Shown piece after piece: positions 1 through 12,320 of a DNA stretch of 64,000 nt (positions within the stretch are counted from its first letter, which is position 1; the number at the start of each line of letters is the position of its first letter). Below the pieces are notes generated by a model, which was given only the letters and a program-made list of their open reading frames with translations, ran no database searches and was not told where the DNA came from. The stretch is from Lantana camara. Its lineage: Eukaryota > Streptophyta > Magnoliopsida > Lamiales > Verbenaceae. The position numbers and the translations under genes are program-made. The DNA lies in contig CM074862.1 in assembly GCA_037501455.1 (NCBI GenBank), forward strand, positions 81,522,001 through 81,586,000, read 5' to 3'.

Positions 1-1350
1 TTTAGAATGGAGCAACAGGATTCATCGCCTATCTCTTAAATAGGCCGAAAGATCAAATCAAGATTGATGAAGTGGAGGTAATCAACGAATTTCTAGAAGT
101 GTTTCCCGAACACTTAAACTCGTTACCACCCGATCGTGAACTAGAGTTTACAATTGAGACGATACCAGGAGCAGAGCCGTTTTCCAAGACTCCTTATAGA
201 ATGGCTCCAGTAGAACTTCAAGAATTGAGAAAACAATTGGATGAATTGTTAGAGGTAGGATATATTCGATCGAGCACATAGCCATGGGAAGCGCCTGTAC
301 TTTTCGTTAAGAAGAAAGGTGGATCATTGCATTTGTGCATTGATTACAGGGAACTCAACAGAATGACGATCAAGAATAAGTACCCACTCCCTCACATCGA
401 AGAGTTATTCGATATACTTCAAGGAGAACGGGTATATTCTAAGTTGGATTTGAGACAAGGATACTACCAACTGAAGATCAAGGAAGCAGATATTCCCAAG
501 ATTGCTTTCAACAGTCGTTATGGTCATTATGAGTTCATAGTAATGCCATTTGGTCTGACTAATGCACCAACTGCATTCATGGATATGATGCATCGAATAT
601 TTAGACCATTCCTCGACAAGTTCGTGGTGATTTTCATCGACGACATTCTAGTGTTTTCCAAGACACCAGAGGAACATGCTGAGCATCTTTGTTTAGTGCT
701 GAACACTTTGCTGGATCACAAGCTATATGAAAAATTCAGTAAATACGAGTTCTGGTTAGAATGAGTTACGTTTCTTGGACACATTATCTCAGGATAAGGA
801 GTTGAAGTCGATCCTTCAAAGATCGAGTCAGTTATGGATTGGAAGCCACCAAGGAATCCATCAGAAGTAAGAAGCTTTTTGGGACTAGCAGGTTATTACA
901 GAAGATTTGTCATGGATTTTGCAAAGATTGCAGCACCGTTCACAAAGTTAACCAAGAAGGAAGGAAATTTTGAATGGACCGACAAGTGTGAGCAGAGTTT
1001 TCAAGAATTGAAGAGGAGATTGAACACGACACCGATTTTAACTTTACCTGAAGGCAAGGAAGGATACACTGTTTACACCGACGCCTCGAAAGAAGGTTTG
1101 GGAAGTGTTCTAATGCAGAATGGAAAGGTGATTGCTTACGCATAGAGGAAACTTAAACCTCGTGAAGCCAATTACCCGACACACGATTTGGAATTAGCCG
1201 CAGTGATTTTCGCTCTCGCGAAATGGAGTCACTACTTGTATGGAGTTTCGTTTGAGATTTTCACAGATCACAAGAGTTTGCGCTATCTATTCACTTAGAA
1301 GCAGTTGAATATGCGACGGAGAAGATGGATGGAGATTCTAGAAGACTATG
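1..1350 (+). pseudogene. Ty3/gypsy RT-RNase H remnant of element G1
   Basis: Reverse transcriptase and RNase H part of a chromovirus-like Ty3/gypsy pol, already open at the window edge. One frame carries the whole stretch. It shows the RT core: an [14 protein letters not shown] block near 450, [10 protein letters not shown] near 545, and the catalytic IDDI near 637-650, followed by the connection ([11 protein letters not shown]) and the RNase H start ([10 protein letters not shown], near 1075). The frame is kept but broken by stops at 279-281 (TAG), 762-764 (TGA), 795-797 (TAA), 1143-1145 (TAG) and near 1296, so it cannot make an active enzyme. Integrase should follow RNase H, but the frame ends at 1352, where a minus-strand LTR (G2) begins. 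A short piece of the presumed same element returns at 6193. That both pieces belong to one element is inference. Confidence 0.9.
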
Positions 1351-1352
1351 AT

Positions 1353-1804
1353 TGTAGCGCCTCCCCAACACTACAACCCCGCACCGCAATACTCCCTGAG
1401 TGGAGGTTACACCCAATACTCAGGAAATACTACGGCGAACGGTCAGGATAATATATGAATGGAGTATATGACACAGTGCAGCGGAAGATAAAGAGATTCA
1501 ACTTTACCAATGAACGAGGAGGATGACGCAGAATGAGCAAGGATTATCATTATTGATCAAAGTAGTTCGTAAAAGAGTACAATAGGTTGACATGCAAGGA
1601 CAAAGTATGAGATGGTTTGTTTTTACAGAGAGTAGGCTCAAGACGGTGTACTCTTAGGATCGGATCCAACCTACGGTTGTAATGCTTCCAGATACCACTA
1701 CTTGTCATTTATTGATTCCTGAAATCATGCATTTTAAAATAGGCGAGAGGGTTAGCCAAAGTGACTAAGTGAAGGGGGTATGAGGGTTTATAGATATATG
1801 TGTA

Positions 1805-1859
<55 letters not shown>

Positions 1860-4524
1860 GATCAAGAAGATCTTGATCTACAATATTAACAATAGGATAT
1901 AACAAATATGGAACGGTTCATGACATGTGTAAAACAGGGATAGGGGTAGTTTGGAATATTTGTAGAAATATGAACCGTTTGTAACAAGAACTTTAATGCC
2001 CGCAAGCTAGGCCTCTCCATCCGTAACTCCTTAAATCATGAGAAAATAGTAACGACATTGATCAAGACACCGATACTTCAATAAAACCAATATGATATTA
2101 ACTCCGCTACTCCTTGATGTCAATAGGGGAGCAAACCCTAGAGACCACGAACACGATGCGGGAGGCAGCTATCTCTCCCTCATCCCTTAGCGTGGAGTAA
2201 CTAACCTCCAGTTAAATCACTACCAAGAGGTGGTGGCGGTCCGTGTCACCAACAATACCCTCGGCCCGATACCTTCCGGGTAATCGCTCGACACGGCTGC
2301 ACGCCGGGGCCCATAACACGAATCAAGAAACAATATTTTTCTTGCATAACCCGGAATCAATGTTTTGATAAAGTGGACTTAAAATATATAATGTCCTAGT
2401 AAAACGTTGATTCCGGCATGAAAGTATTTTCCCTTAAGAGGGACATGATAATATAGTATTATGTATATAGGATAATAAATCATAAATAATAGGTAGGCTT
2501 GAAAATAGTTTTTATATAGATACATAGATATAGACATGATTCCAGTTGAAAATATTTTAACCCTCACCTATACCGGTATTCAGACATTGTAATGTGGATT
2601 CCAGTACGCCTGAAAGTATTAACTACTATAGACTTAGAACTAGGTTCCTTATATTAATCAAATAAGCACATAAAACACATCATGTTCATGCATAAAAGGA
2701 TTACACATTATTTTAATCAAGTAAACACATAACCTATATCATGTTAGAGAATTCCCGATAGACTCTAATTTTAACCATTTAAGGGAAATTAAGTAATTAA
2801 TCAGGTTTCGTGAATTCTTTAACCACTTATATATTTATTAATCACATTATAATCTTAATTATAACATCAGAAATGAAATTTAGAATTTAATTTGACAATG
2901 TAGGTTATATTTTGGAAATAATTCACAATTTACCGATTTTTGGAAAATTCAGATAAAATCTTTATTTAAAAATTCCAAAACTAAATTTATAATTATTTTA
3001 ATAATATTTTCGAAATATTCAGCCTATGGGTTGACCAAAAAGTCAAAATTACTATTTAAAACTTTTACTATTCAATTTCTTATGAATTAAACACTTTATA
3101 ACACAAAATCGAACACACACACTCACACACTATCACACGTGCACTTAAAATTGATCAAGAACATTATGAATGTGTTCATATTAGTTCATGATCAGATCTA
3201 ACAAGTTCTAAGTCCATAACACATAATTAAACTCATAATGTAGCACTTTATGTAACTTTAATCATAAAATTAATTCTAAATAAATTATTCTAAGCATGAA
3301 TTTAATCAAACAAGATCATAATTGTTTAAATATATACCCACATTATATCATATCATAATTCATGCATTTAATTAAATAAAATTCCATAATGTACACACAT
3401 TGTATTTAAAACTAACAATTATGCATATATTTCATAAAATAAAATTCCTAAAGCATAATTTAATTAAATCTAAGCATGCTATAATTCATAATATATTAAG
3501 AACATAATATAAAACATGAAATAATAAAAGAAAAGAACACCTTATGTATAGAGAGAAGGAATGACCGAAAATGGAGAGAAATGAGAGGATTTTTGTGTGT
3601 TCTTGGAAATGATCTTGGAGGGGTATTTATACTTGGGATTTAGCGGCTTATGTTGCAATTTCTAAAAGTTTAAGGGAGATGTGGATGCTTCATAACCTTA
3701 ACAAATGCTTGGTAGCTATGTAGGTAATGTGGTTGTCTCACATTTTAAACAAATGCTTGGAAGCTATATAAGAAATGTGGGTAAATTACATTCATTTATT
3801 TAAACTTTCTAGAAGCCTATGTTGTCATGGATGATGTCATGTTGAATAAAAATAAATATAAAATGATATAAAATTTATTCAAGAGTCGAGAGGTGAAAAC
3901 TTGAAGTAGTAAATTAATGAAAGCACGAGTGAAAAATAAGCTTCGTTATGATTATAAATGGGGAATATTTAGAGTTTTCGTTTATAAATTATGAACGTTA
4001 AAGATGATGAAAATCATGAGAAAATTATATAAACGAAGCTATGATAAAGTTTAAAGGTTGTAAAAATTATCATAGTTTAGGAAAAAATTCAAGAAACGTT
4101 TTAAGTAAAATTTCGAATATTGAATGAAAGCTAATTGTTTAAAATAAAATGATAATTTTTTAAAAAGGAAAATATTTATAAAATATGCTATGATTGGAAT
4201 CAAGTTTTGGTAAATGCATGAAAATTCACAAAATAATTCAAGGATCGTTATGAATATAATATTGAATAGGGAAAACGTTGAAATTCGAAAATTTTAAAAT
4301 ATAGGGTTAAAGTAGGGGTTTTGGCCGGTTTTGGTTACTACGGGAGTTATAATGAGAATTAGGGTTCGAGAATGATACCATAATTCATAAAATTTTACAA
4401 GGATTCATTTGTACCTAATATTGGATAGGTAAAGGTGGCTTGGAAAATTTCTATGTTTAGGAATGAATAGTGATTACGGACTTTAGAAGGAATTCTTCTT
4501 GGTCCCGAAATCCGGGTTGTTACA
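1353..4524 (-). repeat. G2 3' LTR (about 3.2 kb)
   Basis: Complete LTR in minus orientation. The minus-strand start TGTAACAACCCGG ends at 4524 and is preceded by a PPT; the minus-strand end GGCGCTACA lies at 1353. Its tail repeats almost exactly at 5313-6192. Parts near 1640-2300 are recognisably related to the G1 LTR (11255-11880 read on the plus strand), so G1 and G2 are relatives inserted in opposite directions. A (TA)n tract lies at 1811-1852. Confidence 0.8.
1811..1852. repeat. (TA)n microsatellite in G2 LTR
   Basis: Uninterrupted TA dinucleotides. The matching tract in the second LTR copy is at about 5766-5811, so the repeat was there before the copies separated, with a different length now. 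Confidence 0.95.
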
Positions 4525-4562
4525 ATCCACCCCCCCTTAAAGAGAATCTGTCCTCAGATTCT
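4525..4562 (-). promoter_or_regulatory. G2 polypurine tract and upstream hairpin
   Basis: On the minus strand a run of G's (TTAAGGGGGGG) lies just before the LTR start, as expected of a plus-strand primer (PPT). Just upstream is the inverted repeat GAATCTG-AGGA-CAGATTC. The same arrangement occurs on the plus strand at 6250-6284 before the G1 LTR. Confidence 0.75.
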
Positions 4563-5293
4563 ACTCATGTTTCATAATAACTTCAGGTAATGTTTGTATC
4601 TTCTATTCGTGATAAGACAGGTTTCCAAAGGAGGACTTACTTTAAAACACATAAGGTAATTGTTCAAGTAAGGAATTTAAATGCGCACATAAGTGATGTA
4701 ATGAATGCATGTTGCCAGGATCAGTAACGGGCGTGTTTAGAATGCATACCTTTAACAACTTTGGAGATGACAATTTTAAACTGCAACCACCCTTATATGG
4801 ATAATATAATGCATGGTAGTTGAGAATGATGTGCAGATGGTCACAAAATTAAAATTTCCAAGTAATAGCAATTAACAGACACAACATCCTTAGCGAAGAT
4901 AAAGCATATATAAAGGCACAGGAAATTAATAAGTTAGTTTTTGGTCCTACTGGTATCTTGAAGCAATTTTAATAACTTAAGATTTGAACGAATTAGAAAG
5001 TATAAGTGAAGTGCTTCCATGAGTTAGGAATACTAGTATGATGAAGGAAATGTAGATCTTGTAACCTAATCAACCAAGAATTTGACAATTAAAGGATTTG
5101 ATAGAACTCGGGATTTTGGTATGGATTAAGACTGTATGCTTGACTTGATCGAGGAAGGGTTTAGTACTTACAATTGTAACAAATCACATGCTGGTCGGCC
5201 GCCCCAACAGTGATTGATCACAATTTAAGCACTAAAGATACGAGAGTACATATGAGACTATGAATGATGAACCCCAGATTTCTGTGACCTGGG
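4563..5293 (-). other. G2 internal region without coding capacity
   Basis: About 730 bp between PBS and PPT of G2. No gag, protease, RT or integrase motif and no long reading frame on either strand. It fits a leader joined directly to the 3' end of an element that has lost its genes. Confidence 0.6.
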
Positions 5294-5306
5294 GCTCTGA
5301 TACCAC
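5294..5306 (-). promoter_or_regulatory. G2 primer binding site (tRNA-iMet type)
   Basis: Minus-strand TGGTATCAGAGC, complementary to the 3' end of plant initiator tRNA-Met, lies seven bases inside the LTR end at 5313. It fixes the orientation of G2 as minus. Confidence 0.85.
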
Positions 5307-5312
5307 TTTAAT

Positions 5313-5754
5313 TGTAGCGCCTCCCCAACACTACAACCCCGCACCGCAATACTCCCTGAGTGGAGGTTACACCCAACACTCAGGAAATACTACGGCGAAC
5401 GGTCAGGATAATATATGAATGGAGTATATGACACAGTGCAGCGGAAGATAAAGAGATTCAACTTTACCAATGAACGGGGAGGATAACGTACAATGAGCAA
5501 GGATTATCATTATTGATCAAAGTAGTTCGTAAAAGAGTACAGCAGGTTGACATGCAAGGACAAAGTATGAGATGGTTTATTTTTACGGAGAGTAGGCTCA
5601 AGACGGTGTACTCTTAGGATCGGATCCAACCTACGGTTATAATGCTTCCAGATACCTCTAGTTGTCATTCATTGATTCCTGAAATCATGTATTTTAAAAT
5701 AGGCGAGAGGGTTAGTCAAAGTGACTAAGTGAAGGGGGTATGAAGGTTTATAGA

Positions 5755-5817
<63 letters not shown>

Positions 5818-6192
5818 GATCAAGAAGATCTTGATCTACAATATTAACAATAGGATATAACAAATATGGAACGGTTCATGATTTGTGTAAAACAGGGATA
5901 GGGGTAGTATGGAATATTTGTAGAAATATGAACCGTTTGTAATAAGAACTTTAATGCCCGCAAGCTAGGCCTCTCCATCCGTAACTCCTTAAATCATGAT
6001 AAAATAGTAACGGCATTGATCAAGACACCAATACTTCAATAAAACCAATATGACAATAACTCCGCTACTCCTTGATGTCGATAGGGGAGCAAACCCTAGA
6101 AACCACGAACACGATGAGGGAGGCAGCTATCTCTCCCTCATCCCTTGGCGTGGAGTAATTAACCTCCAGTTAAACCACTACCAAGAGGTGGT
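5313..6192 (-). repeat. G2 5' LTR, only its last 880 bp kept
   Basis: Near-identical copy of 1353-2229. Similarity stops after the AAGAGGTGGT block; the next bases (6193 on) belong to the 3' end of a plus-strand gypsy pol. It includes a (TA)n tract at 5766-5811. Confidence 0.85.
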
Positions 6193-6284
6193 AAGAAGAA
6201 GATAAGATGCAGAAACATTACGCCGAGTTAGTTTCAGAAACGGACCTGGAATCTGAGGACAGATTCTTTTTAAGGAGGGGTGAT
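6193..6284 (+). promoter_or_regulatory. G1 pol end, hairpin and polypurine tract
   Basis: A short remnant resembling the 3' end of chromovirus pol, then the inverted repeat GAATCTG-AGGA-CAGATTC (6250-6267) and the PPT (TTTTTAAGGAGGGGTG) immediately before the LTR start TGTAACAGCCCG at 6285. It marks the 3' end of the plus-strand element G1. Confidence 0.75.
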
Positions 6285-7291
6285 TGTAACAGCCCGTAAT
6301 GGGGCCTGGATGAAATGGTAAGTAAAGGGAAGTGGTAAAGCATTTATGGACCATGATCCAACTTTACAAAACCTCATGCATTGCATTCTTATCTGATCAA
6401 CGTGCTCATATGTGATTTTTAGTACGTTAAGGGGGAATTTCTTTACCTTTCACCCACTTTACTATTCATTTACCGAGCCTACTTTACCCATCTTGTCACT
6501 CGAACTTTAGAGGTTCATAATCCATGTTTTCGAATCATTCGAACTTGTTTTCCAAGGTTCAGAGTCCTTTCTTTAGCATTAAGGGCATTTCGGACACTTA
6601 CCGTCCAAAGTTACTATTCATTTTACAACGGGTTTTGATTCGGACACCTTTTACTACTCAAATTTATAGTCAAATCAATCCTTGAGTCGATACGAGTCTT
6701 TTGAAATCATTCTTGACTTGAAAATCTATTTCAAACTTCATTTAAAATTAAACGTTTATTTACAACCCTAATTCACTATTCCTTCTACGAACGGTTTTTC
6801 GTTCAGAGAACTTCTACTCTTCAAATTTGGGTTTAAAGTACCTCTTGCTTCATTTCATGATTTTTGAGATTTATTACATCTCTTCGTTCAAGCCCTAACT
6901 CTAGTTTTGAATAAAACGGTTTTTAAAAATAAGTTACTATTCATCTTACGTTTTCTAACTTTTTATCGGTAAAACTTTGTATTGTCAGTATTGGGCTCAA
7001 AACGATTGTTGATTTATTTTCTGACGTTTTAAAACAATCCGGACTTTCAAATCATGTTCGGAGGTCATTTTTCATTCATATTCGTTTAAAACGTTCAAAT
7101 TTCTATTCTTTAAAACTAATATATCTTTCTAATGATAAATCCGTTTTCATCGAGTAAATATTCGTTTCGAAGCTAATTTTTATCCGATTCACATATGCCA
7201 ACTTCCAGCAGCTCGTCTTCATGTTTACCATGTTAAATTACCTAAATACCCTTCATTCCCGATTTCTATTTAATTCCTAAGGCCAAGCTTA

Positions 7292-9475
7292 TGTTGGGAA
7301 TGGTTCCCTGAAAATTCAATTTGTTGAATTAATTAAACTGAATTTACAGCAAGTTGTGAGTATTTCACATATTAATAATTAATGATGTGTGGTGGTATTC
7401 TCATATGAAATGTGTTTCATAGGAAAAGACTTTGAATACCGAAATCACGTGTCATTAAAGTTCTAGTTGGTAAGATAAGAATATGTTCTTATCAAGACTA
7501 TAACGTGGTTATATAAGATGATTAGTCTTTCGTCCAATTATAACACGTTGATGATTTTCAATAGGATTTGAAACATCGAACTGGACCATTGAGATTATTC
7601 ATTTTATACTGCTATCTAAAATGAATAAAATCTCAGGAAGCATTGCACTCTTAATCCTGATAATGTTTCGGCTTTAGGCATGTAGTGTTAGTCACTGTGA
7701 CATACTCGAAGTGAGGTCTCGGTAACGGGACGCCAAAATACTTTGTATGTTCGGTGATTACATGAAATGCGCTAAAGAGTTATATTGATCGAGGAATCTG
7801 TGGCCTTGCTGGAAGGTAAGAGATATCCTTGAAATAAATTTGCAAAAGTTCGAATTAAGACTTTAGCCAAAGCACTTCGCGTGATACGAAAATGTATGTT
7901 GAATGTGTTTCACATACAGAAAATTTGAACTTAAGGCAAATCAATAAATTTCAAATTAGAGATGAAAAATAAATGATAGTAGTTGCAATTTATTTTTCAT
8001 GGATATCTACACGGAGGTGTAAAATGTGAAATTATTCTAGATCGAGAAATTCGTGAGTAATTTAATTAATTTTAGAGTGCAACAATATTTATTTAGTGGA
8101 ATTAAATATTGTTAAACAGTAATTAATTATTATCATGGGATGATAATATATTAATCCATTTGGAGCTAAAATTAATTAGTCCTGCAGGTCCCCCTGCAAG
8201 CCCCAATTGAAAACTCGAAGAGAAAATATTAAAAGGAGAAAGAGAAATAAATTTTCAAAGTGTTTGAAAATAGCCAAGGGATTTATTTTAAGAAAAATAA
8301 ATCAAATTCCAAAGAGTTGGAAATGCTCGAAATTTTATTTTGGAGAAAATAAAATTTTCATCGAAAAAAAAAAAAGATGATGACGTAGTATTTTTGCTGA
8401 CGTGGGTCCAGGTGGCGCTGACTGGGTGGCCACATGGCGTGCCATGTGTACGACACGTGGACGACCGAGATTTTGCCACGTCATCGCTCACAGACGCCCA
8501 GATACGGTCGGGTCGGGTTAGCCACCGGGTTGGTCAACGGGTCAGGGTCCGGGTCAACGGGCCGGACCAACGGATAGGGTTGAACCGGACCGGACACGTG
8601 GTGTCACCAGGATCGGCCACGTGTCGAACCGGTTCGGTCGGACCGGACCAAGGGCCAACAAACCCTAGCCGGGTGTATCTCACACGCACCACCTTCAGGT
8701 GGCGCGTGCGGGCGCGTGTGAGGGAATTCCGGTGAGCGGCCGGCGGCGTTGGACTCGTGGTGATGAGATCTTCAACGTGGTCACCACGGATTTCATGTCC
8801 AAGGTGCACACGCAAGTGGGATGTAAAATTACCATTTTGCCCTCAGTTTTTCCCCTATAAATAGGGGTCTTGGCCTTCATTTTTCCATCCACAACTTTGG
8901 GAGAGGTTTTGGCTGAGCTCTCGACTTTCAAACCATATCCTTTTTCTCCTAGTTAATTCCGATTTATTTTGGAATTAATTTTAATTAGGCGTTTGTACAA
9001 AACGCCTAATTTCGGAAGAATAAACCCTGAAAAAGGTTTTCTAGTTTAAAGTTTTATTTTCTCTAAGTATTTACAGAAATACTTTCAGAGCCTACACTTC
9101 GAGGGTGTCCCTGGGGTTATTGCAGGGAAGCTCTGCCGGTTTCAGGAGGAGATCGAGTATTGGATTCTCGGGAGGTGAATTCGAGAGCTGGAAAAATACC
9201 GTTAGTTAGCCATGTTTGCAGTACGATAATATTTTACAATTGTTTTCTTTTAGGCATGATAAATTATATGCTCTTAAGAGTTAATTGCATGTTAGATATT
9301 TATCTGATAAAGTGATTTAAAATTTACTATCAATTGCATGTATATATTTGAGTAGATCCGGCTAAGTCTTCCGCTTTGTATTAAAATGTTTTAGAAATAT
9401 TTTAATACTTATATTATAATAAAAATTTTAAAATATGGTCCCGGTCTGCTACTGTTCTGGGCCCACCTCCCAGCA
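7292..9475 (+). mobile_element. L1: solo LTR, 2184 bp, TSD GCTTA
   Basis: Begins TGTTGGGAATGG and ends CCTCCCAGCA (imperfect inverted ends), flanked by the duplication GCTTA at 7287-7291 and 9476-9480. It lies in the G1 LTR and so is younger than G1. A strong TATA box on the plus strand is at 8855-8863. No internal region is present, so this is an LTR-LTR recombination product. A GC-rich block at 8400-8700 has repeated GGGTCAACGGG- and CCGGACC-like words and several ACGT cores. The end motif fits a Ty1/copia-type LTR, but the family is not certain. Confidence 0.88.
8855..8863 (+). promoter_or_regulatory. TATA box of solo LTR L1
   Basis: CTATAAATA in the context CCCCTATAAATAGGGG, followed by a CT-rich stretch. 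It is a classic plant LTR promoter core, about 1560 bp from the LTR start. Confidence 0.7.
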
Positions 9476-9555
9476 GCTTACAAGAGAAGCTACTACCATT
9501 TGCTCTCCTACCCTTGGAGATAGTTTTATTGCAAGGTGAGGGGCCTCCCAACAAG

Positions 9556-9563
9556 TATAAATA
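9556..9563 (+). promoter_or_regulatory. TATA-like box of G1 LTR
   Basis: TATAAATA about 1.08 kb into the LTR once the L1 insertion is subtracted. CT-rich leader sequence and a possible splice donor (TTTAG followed by GTTAGT near 9666) come after it. Confidence 0.55.
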
Positions 9564-12320
9564 CTCGCCTAACTCATTCGTTTCCTCTTGCACAAATTCT
9601 TGTGTTGACAAGCACTCCTCTCTCCCTCCTTTTCCCTCTTGGCCGAGAGCCTCCCCTCCCCTTTAGGTTAGTTGTTTTATTTTTTTAGGCTATAGTTTTA
9701 TGTTATGTTTTGATGTTATGGTTTATTTATATTATGTTTAGGTTGGGTCTTAGGGTCTTCCCTAAGCCATATAGGATTTTATTTTATGCATTTATGGTAG
9801 TTTTTATGATATATTTGAATAGTTGTTCATGTGATTTAATTGTTTATAATATTCTATGATATATTATGAATTAGTTTAATATATGCTATGATCATGCGTT
9901 AGGGTTTATATGTGTTGTATATTGATGTATGTTTATGATATTTAACTTATGTTCATGCATGTTATTTAATGGAATATTATGTCACAACATGTTACATATT
10001 GTCAATTGATTTAATTGTTACATATTATATGATCAATGCTCATGCTAAGCTATGACTTATGTTATTATATGATGCTACATTGTTTTATGATTCATATATT
10101 ATGAATTGATCTTATGTTATGACTTGGATTAATGGCATATTGTTTGATCATATCTTATACACTTGATTAGTGTCACACTTTATAACCTAAGATAGAATAG
10201 TACTTTAATTAGACCTTGTAACCTTAGCTTATATCTTTTAATCTAGATCACACATACCTCTAATAGTATGAACTTGAACCATAGATTATAACAAGATCAT
10301 AATTTGTTTAGGGAGTGTGTGTGTGTGTATGTGCCATGTGTGTGTGTGCATGGTGTGTATGTGTGTGAGTGTTCATGCATGAGTGTGTGTTTAGTGTGTG
10401 GGTTTGACCCGATATGTGAATAGTAACAGTGACTAATCTTGAATAATAATCTTGAATAGTAATCTAGAATAGTACTTTTGAATAGTAAAATGAAATAAAA
10501 TTCAGGATACCTAATTAGGCCTTTTACACTTAGGGTTTCCCAACCTCGGGTCTAAAATATCTTTTCAAAATGAGTTTTGTTTCATGGATTTGTTTCATAA
10601 CCTTAGGGTTACGTTAAGGATTCATAATTTGACTAATACTTACTTGGTGTTAGTAAGATCATAGTCTCACGTTAAGATAACTCACTTCAACGTGTTTCTT
10701 TATGTGATACCTTATCTCTAATACCTTAAATGGTATTACTCTCATGTGTTATCTCCTTATGTGACTTCATCATTCATATGCATCATGTAGAGTGGGTCTT
10801 AGTTCGTAAGCTCACTTTAGTACGTCACTTACAGGAGTTAAGGTTGAGCACTGGGATCCCCAGGGCACTGTTTAATCATACTATGCATCTTACCTATTAC
10901 TAGGTGAGGTTAACTATTTCAAACTGGAACCATGATTATATCTATAGTATCAAATGTTTTCAAAACCAACACCTAGTTCTTTCAATGCATTACTTTAAAC
11001 TATTCCCTTATTGGGACAACTCTTTCATCAATCATTTACTTTAGTTATCATTTATCCAAATATCATATATCGTTTCAAATATCATATTTATTCATCTCAT
11101 TTATCGTTTCAAACAATCATATTCATTTATTCAAAGTTTATCGTTCATAGTTTATCGTTCATCGTTCATCATTGCATCATTTCATTGTCCTTCACGGACT
11201 TCATTATATTTAGCATTCGGATTTACTCAGGATGTTCATTCATATGCAAGCTTTATAATTCATCGTTATTGGGCCCGACGGTTATGTGTGGAAGTGATGC
11301 TCGGGAGGTGAGCGCCAACGACATCATTAATACCGGCCGTCAACATTAGATAATTGATACCGACTTTAATCGGAGGTTGGTTAAGTCAGGACAATCTGTC
11401 AGAGAAAGGAATGCAAATCCTTATCTCATTCATCGTTTATCGTCACCTAGGGCTAGCTACCCTAAGTGACACCGGAGAAGGGTGGTGTATGTGTGTATGT
11501 TCGAGATGTTGTTGATCTCGGTCCAACATCACTCATCGTTCATTGTTTTCAAAGAGTAAGGGTGGAAGGTGCGTAGCTTGCGGGCATAAATCATTTTATA
11601 AACATTGGTTCATATTTATCAAAGTTATCCTTTACCCCTATCCCGCTTTATTAAAATCATATCATATGTGTGAGCATGTGACATCATCATTTGCATACCA
11701 AATGTTTTCATTAAGTATTTATCTTTCAAATCCTTCTTCAAGGTAAACTTTATTCATTTCAAATATCCTTTCATTTCAAGAGTATTCCTTTTAAGTATTC
11801 CCTCACTTAGTCACTTTGACTAATACCTCTACCTATTTTCTGGCCTCATGGTTTCAGGTCTTGCAACCGCACTCTAGAGATATCTTGAAGCTCTAGAATG
11901 TCTATTTTGCCCGAGTCAGGACTTATATGTTATTAATCTATTTTGTGTCCTGCATTATGATATATGGCTGCATATGTTCCTAGCTTTATTCTGTAACTTG
12001 CTACCCTGCTACTCTACTTACTACATGCTCCCGTGACATTGTCCAATTACTTATATCTTATCATTACTTGTCTCTTCTACTTAAACGTGACTGTATTGTT
12101 CATCATATGTGCTCATTACTTGTCACGACCACGCATGGATTTAAAAGTTTCAAATTTTCCTAAATGTCGCTGCATTATCATTGAGCATTCTTCATGATCT
12201 TCATCAATCGTTCGCCGGTGTATTTGTTGAGTGATGGCTTACACCATTATTTGATGAGTATATCGGTGTGGGGTTTGGAGCGTTCCTCTCCATATATATA
12301 TATACAAGTGGGGCGCTACA

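Larger units (their letters stand above)
1353..6192 (-). mobile_element. G2: truncated, non-coding minus-strand gypsy-like element with very long LTR
   Basis: Read on the minus strand this is: a 5' LTR remnant (6192 to 5313), a PBS for initiator tRNA-Met, a short internal region without coding capacity (5312 to 4525), a PPT, and a 3' LTR of 3172 bp (4524 to 1353). LTR ends are TGTAACAACCCGG and GGCGCTACA. The two copies of the LTR tail (1353-2229 and 5313-6192) are about 97% identical by eye. With no gag or pol it resembles a non-autonomous LARD-type derivative, or an element that lost its inside. The right edge at 6192 is not an LTR end, so the 5' LTR was cut by deletion or recombination and no clean TSD is visible. 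Confidence 0.75.
6285..12320 (+). repeat. G1 3' LTR (about 3.85 kb without its insertion)
   Basis: Starts TGTAACAGCCCG right after a PPT and ends GGGGCGCTACA at 12320, where copia A LTR sequence begins abruptly. Removing the L1 insertion and its TSD (7292-9480) leaves about 3847 bp. It is recognisably related to the inverted G2 LTR, for example the segment around 11570-11640 and the 'CACTTAGTCACTTTGACTAA' segment near 11805. A TATA-like box lies at 9556, TG-rich sequence at 10311-10390. The 5' LTR and most of the element lie left of the window, so its TSD cannot be checked. Confidence 0.8.

Noticed and set aside
5669..5863. Minus-strand open frame rich in Tyr-Ile
   Set aside because: It is only a translation of the (TA)n repeat in the G2 LTR.
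8340..8931. Overlapping open frames on both strands in the GC-rich block
   Set aside because: GC-rich repeats in an LTR give chance frames; Arg/Val-rich without any domain.
11011..11349. Plus-strand 112-residue frame
   Set aside because: Inside the G1 LTR, Ile/Ser/Phe-rich from AT-rich sequence, no family.
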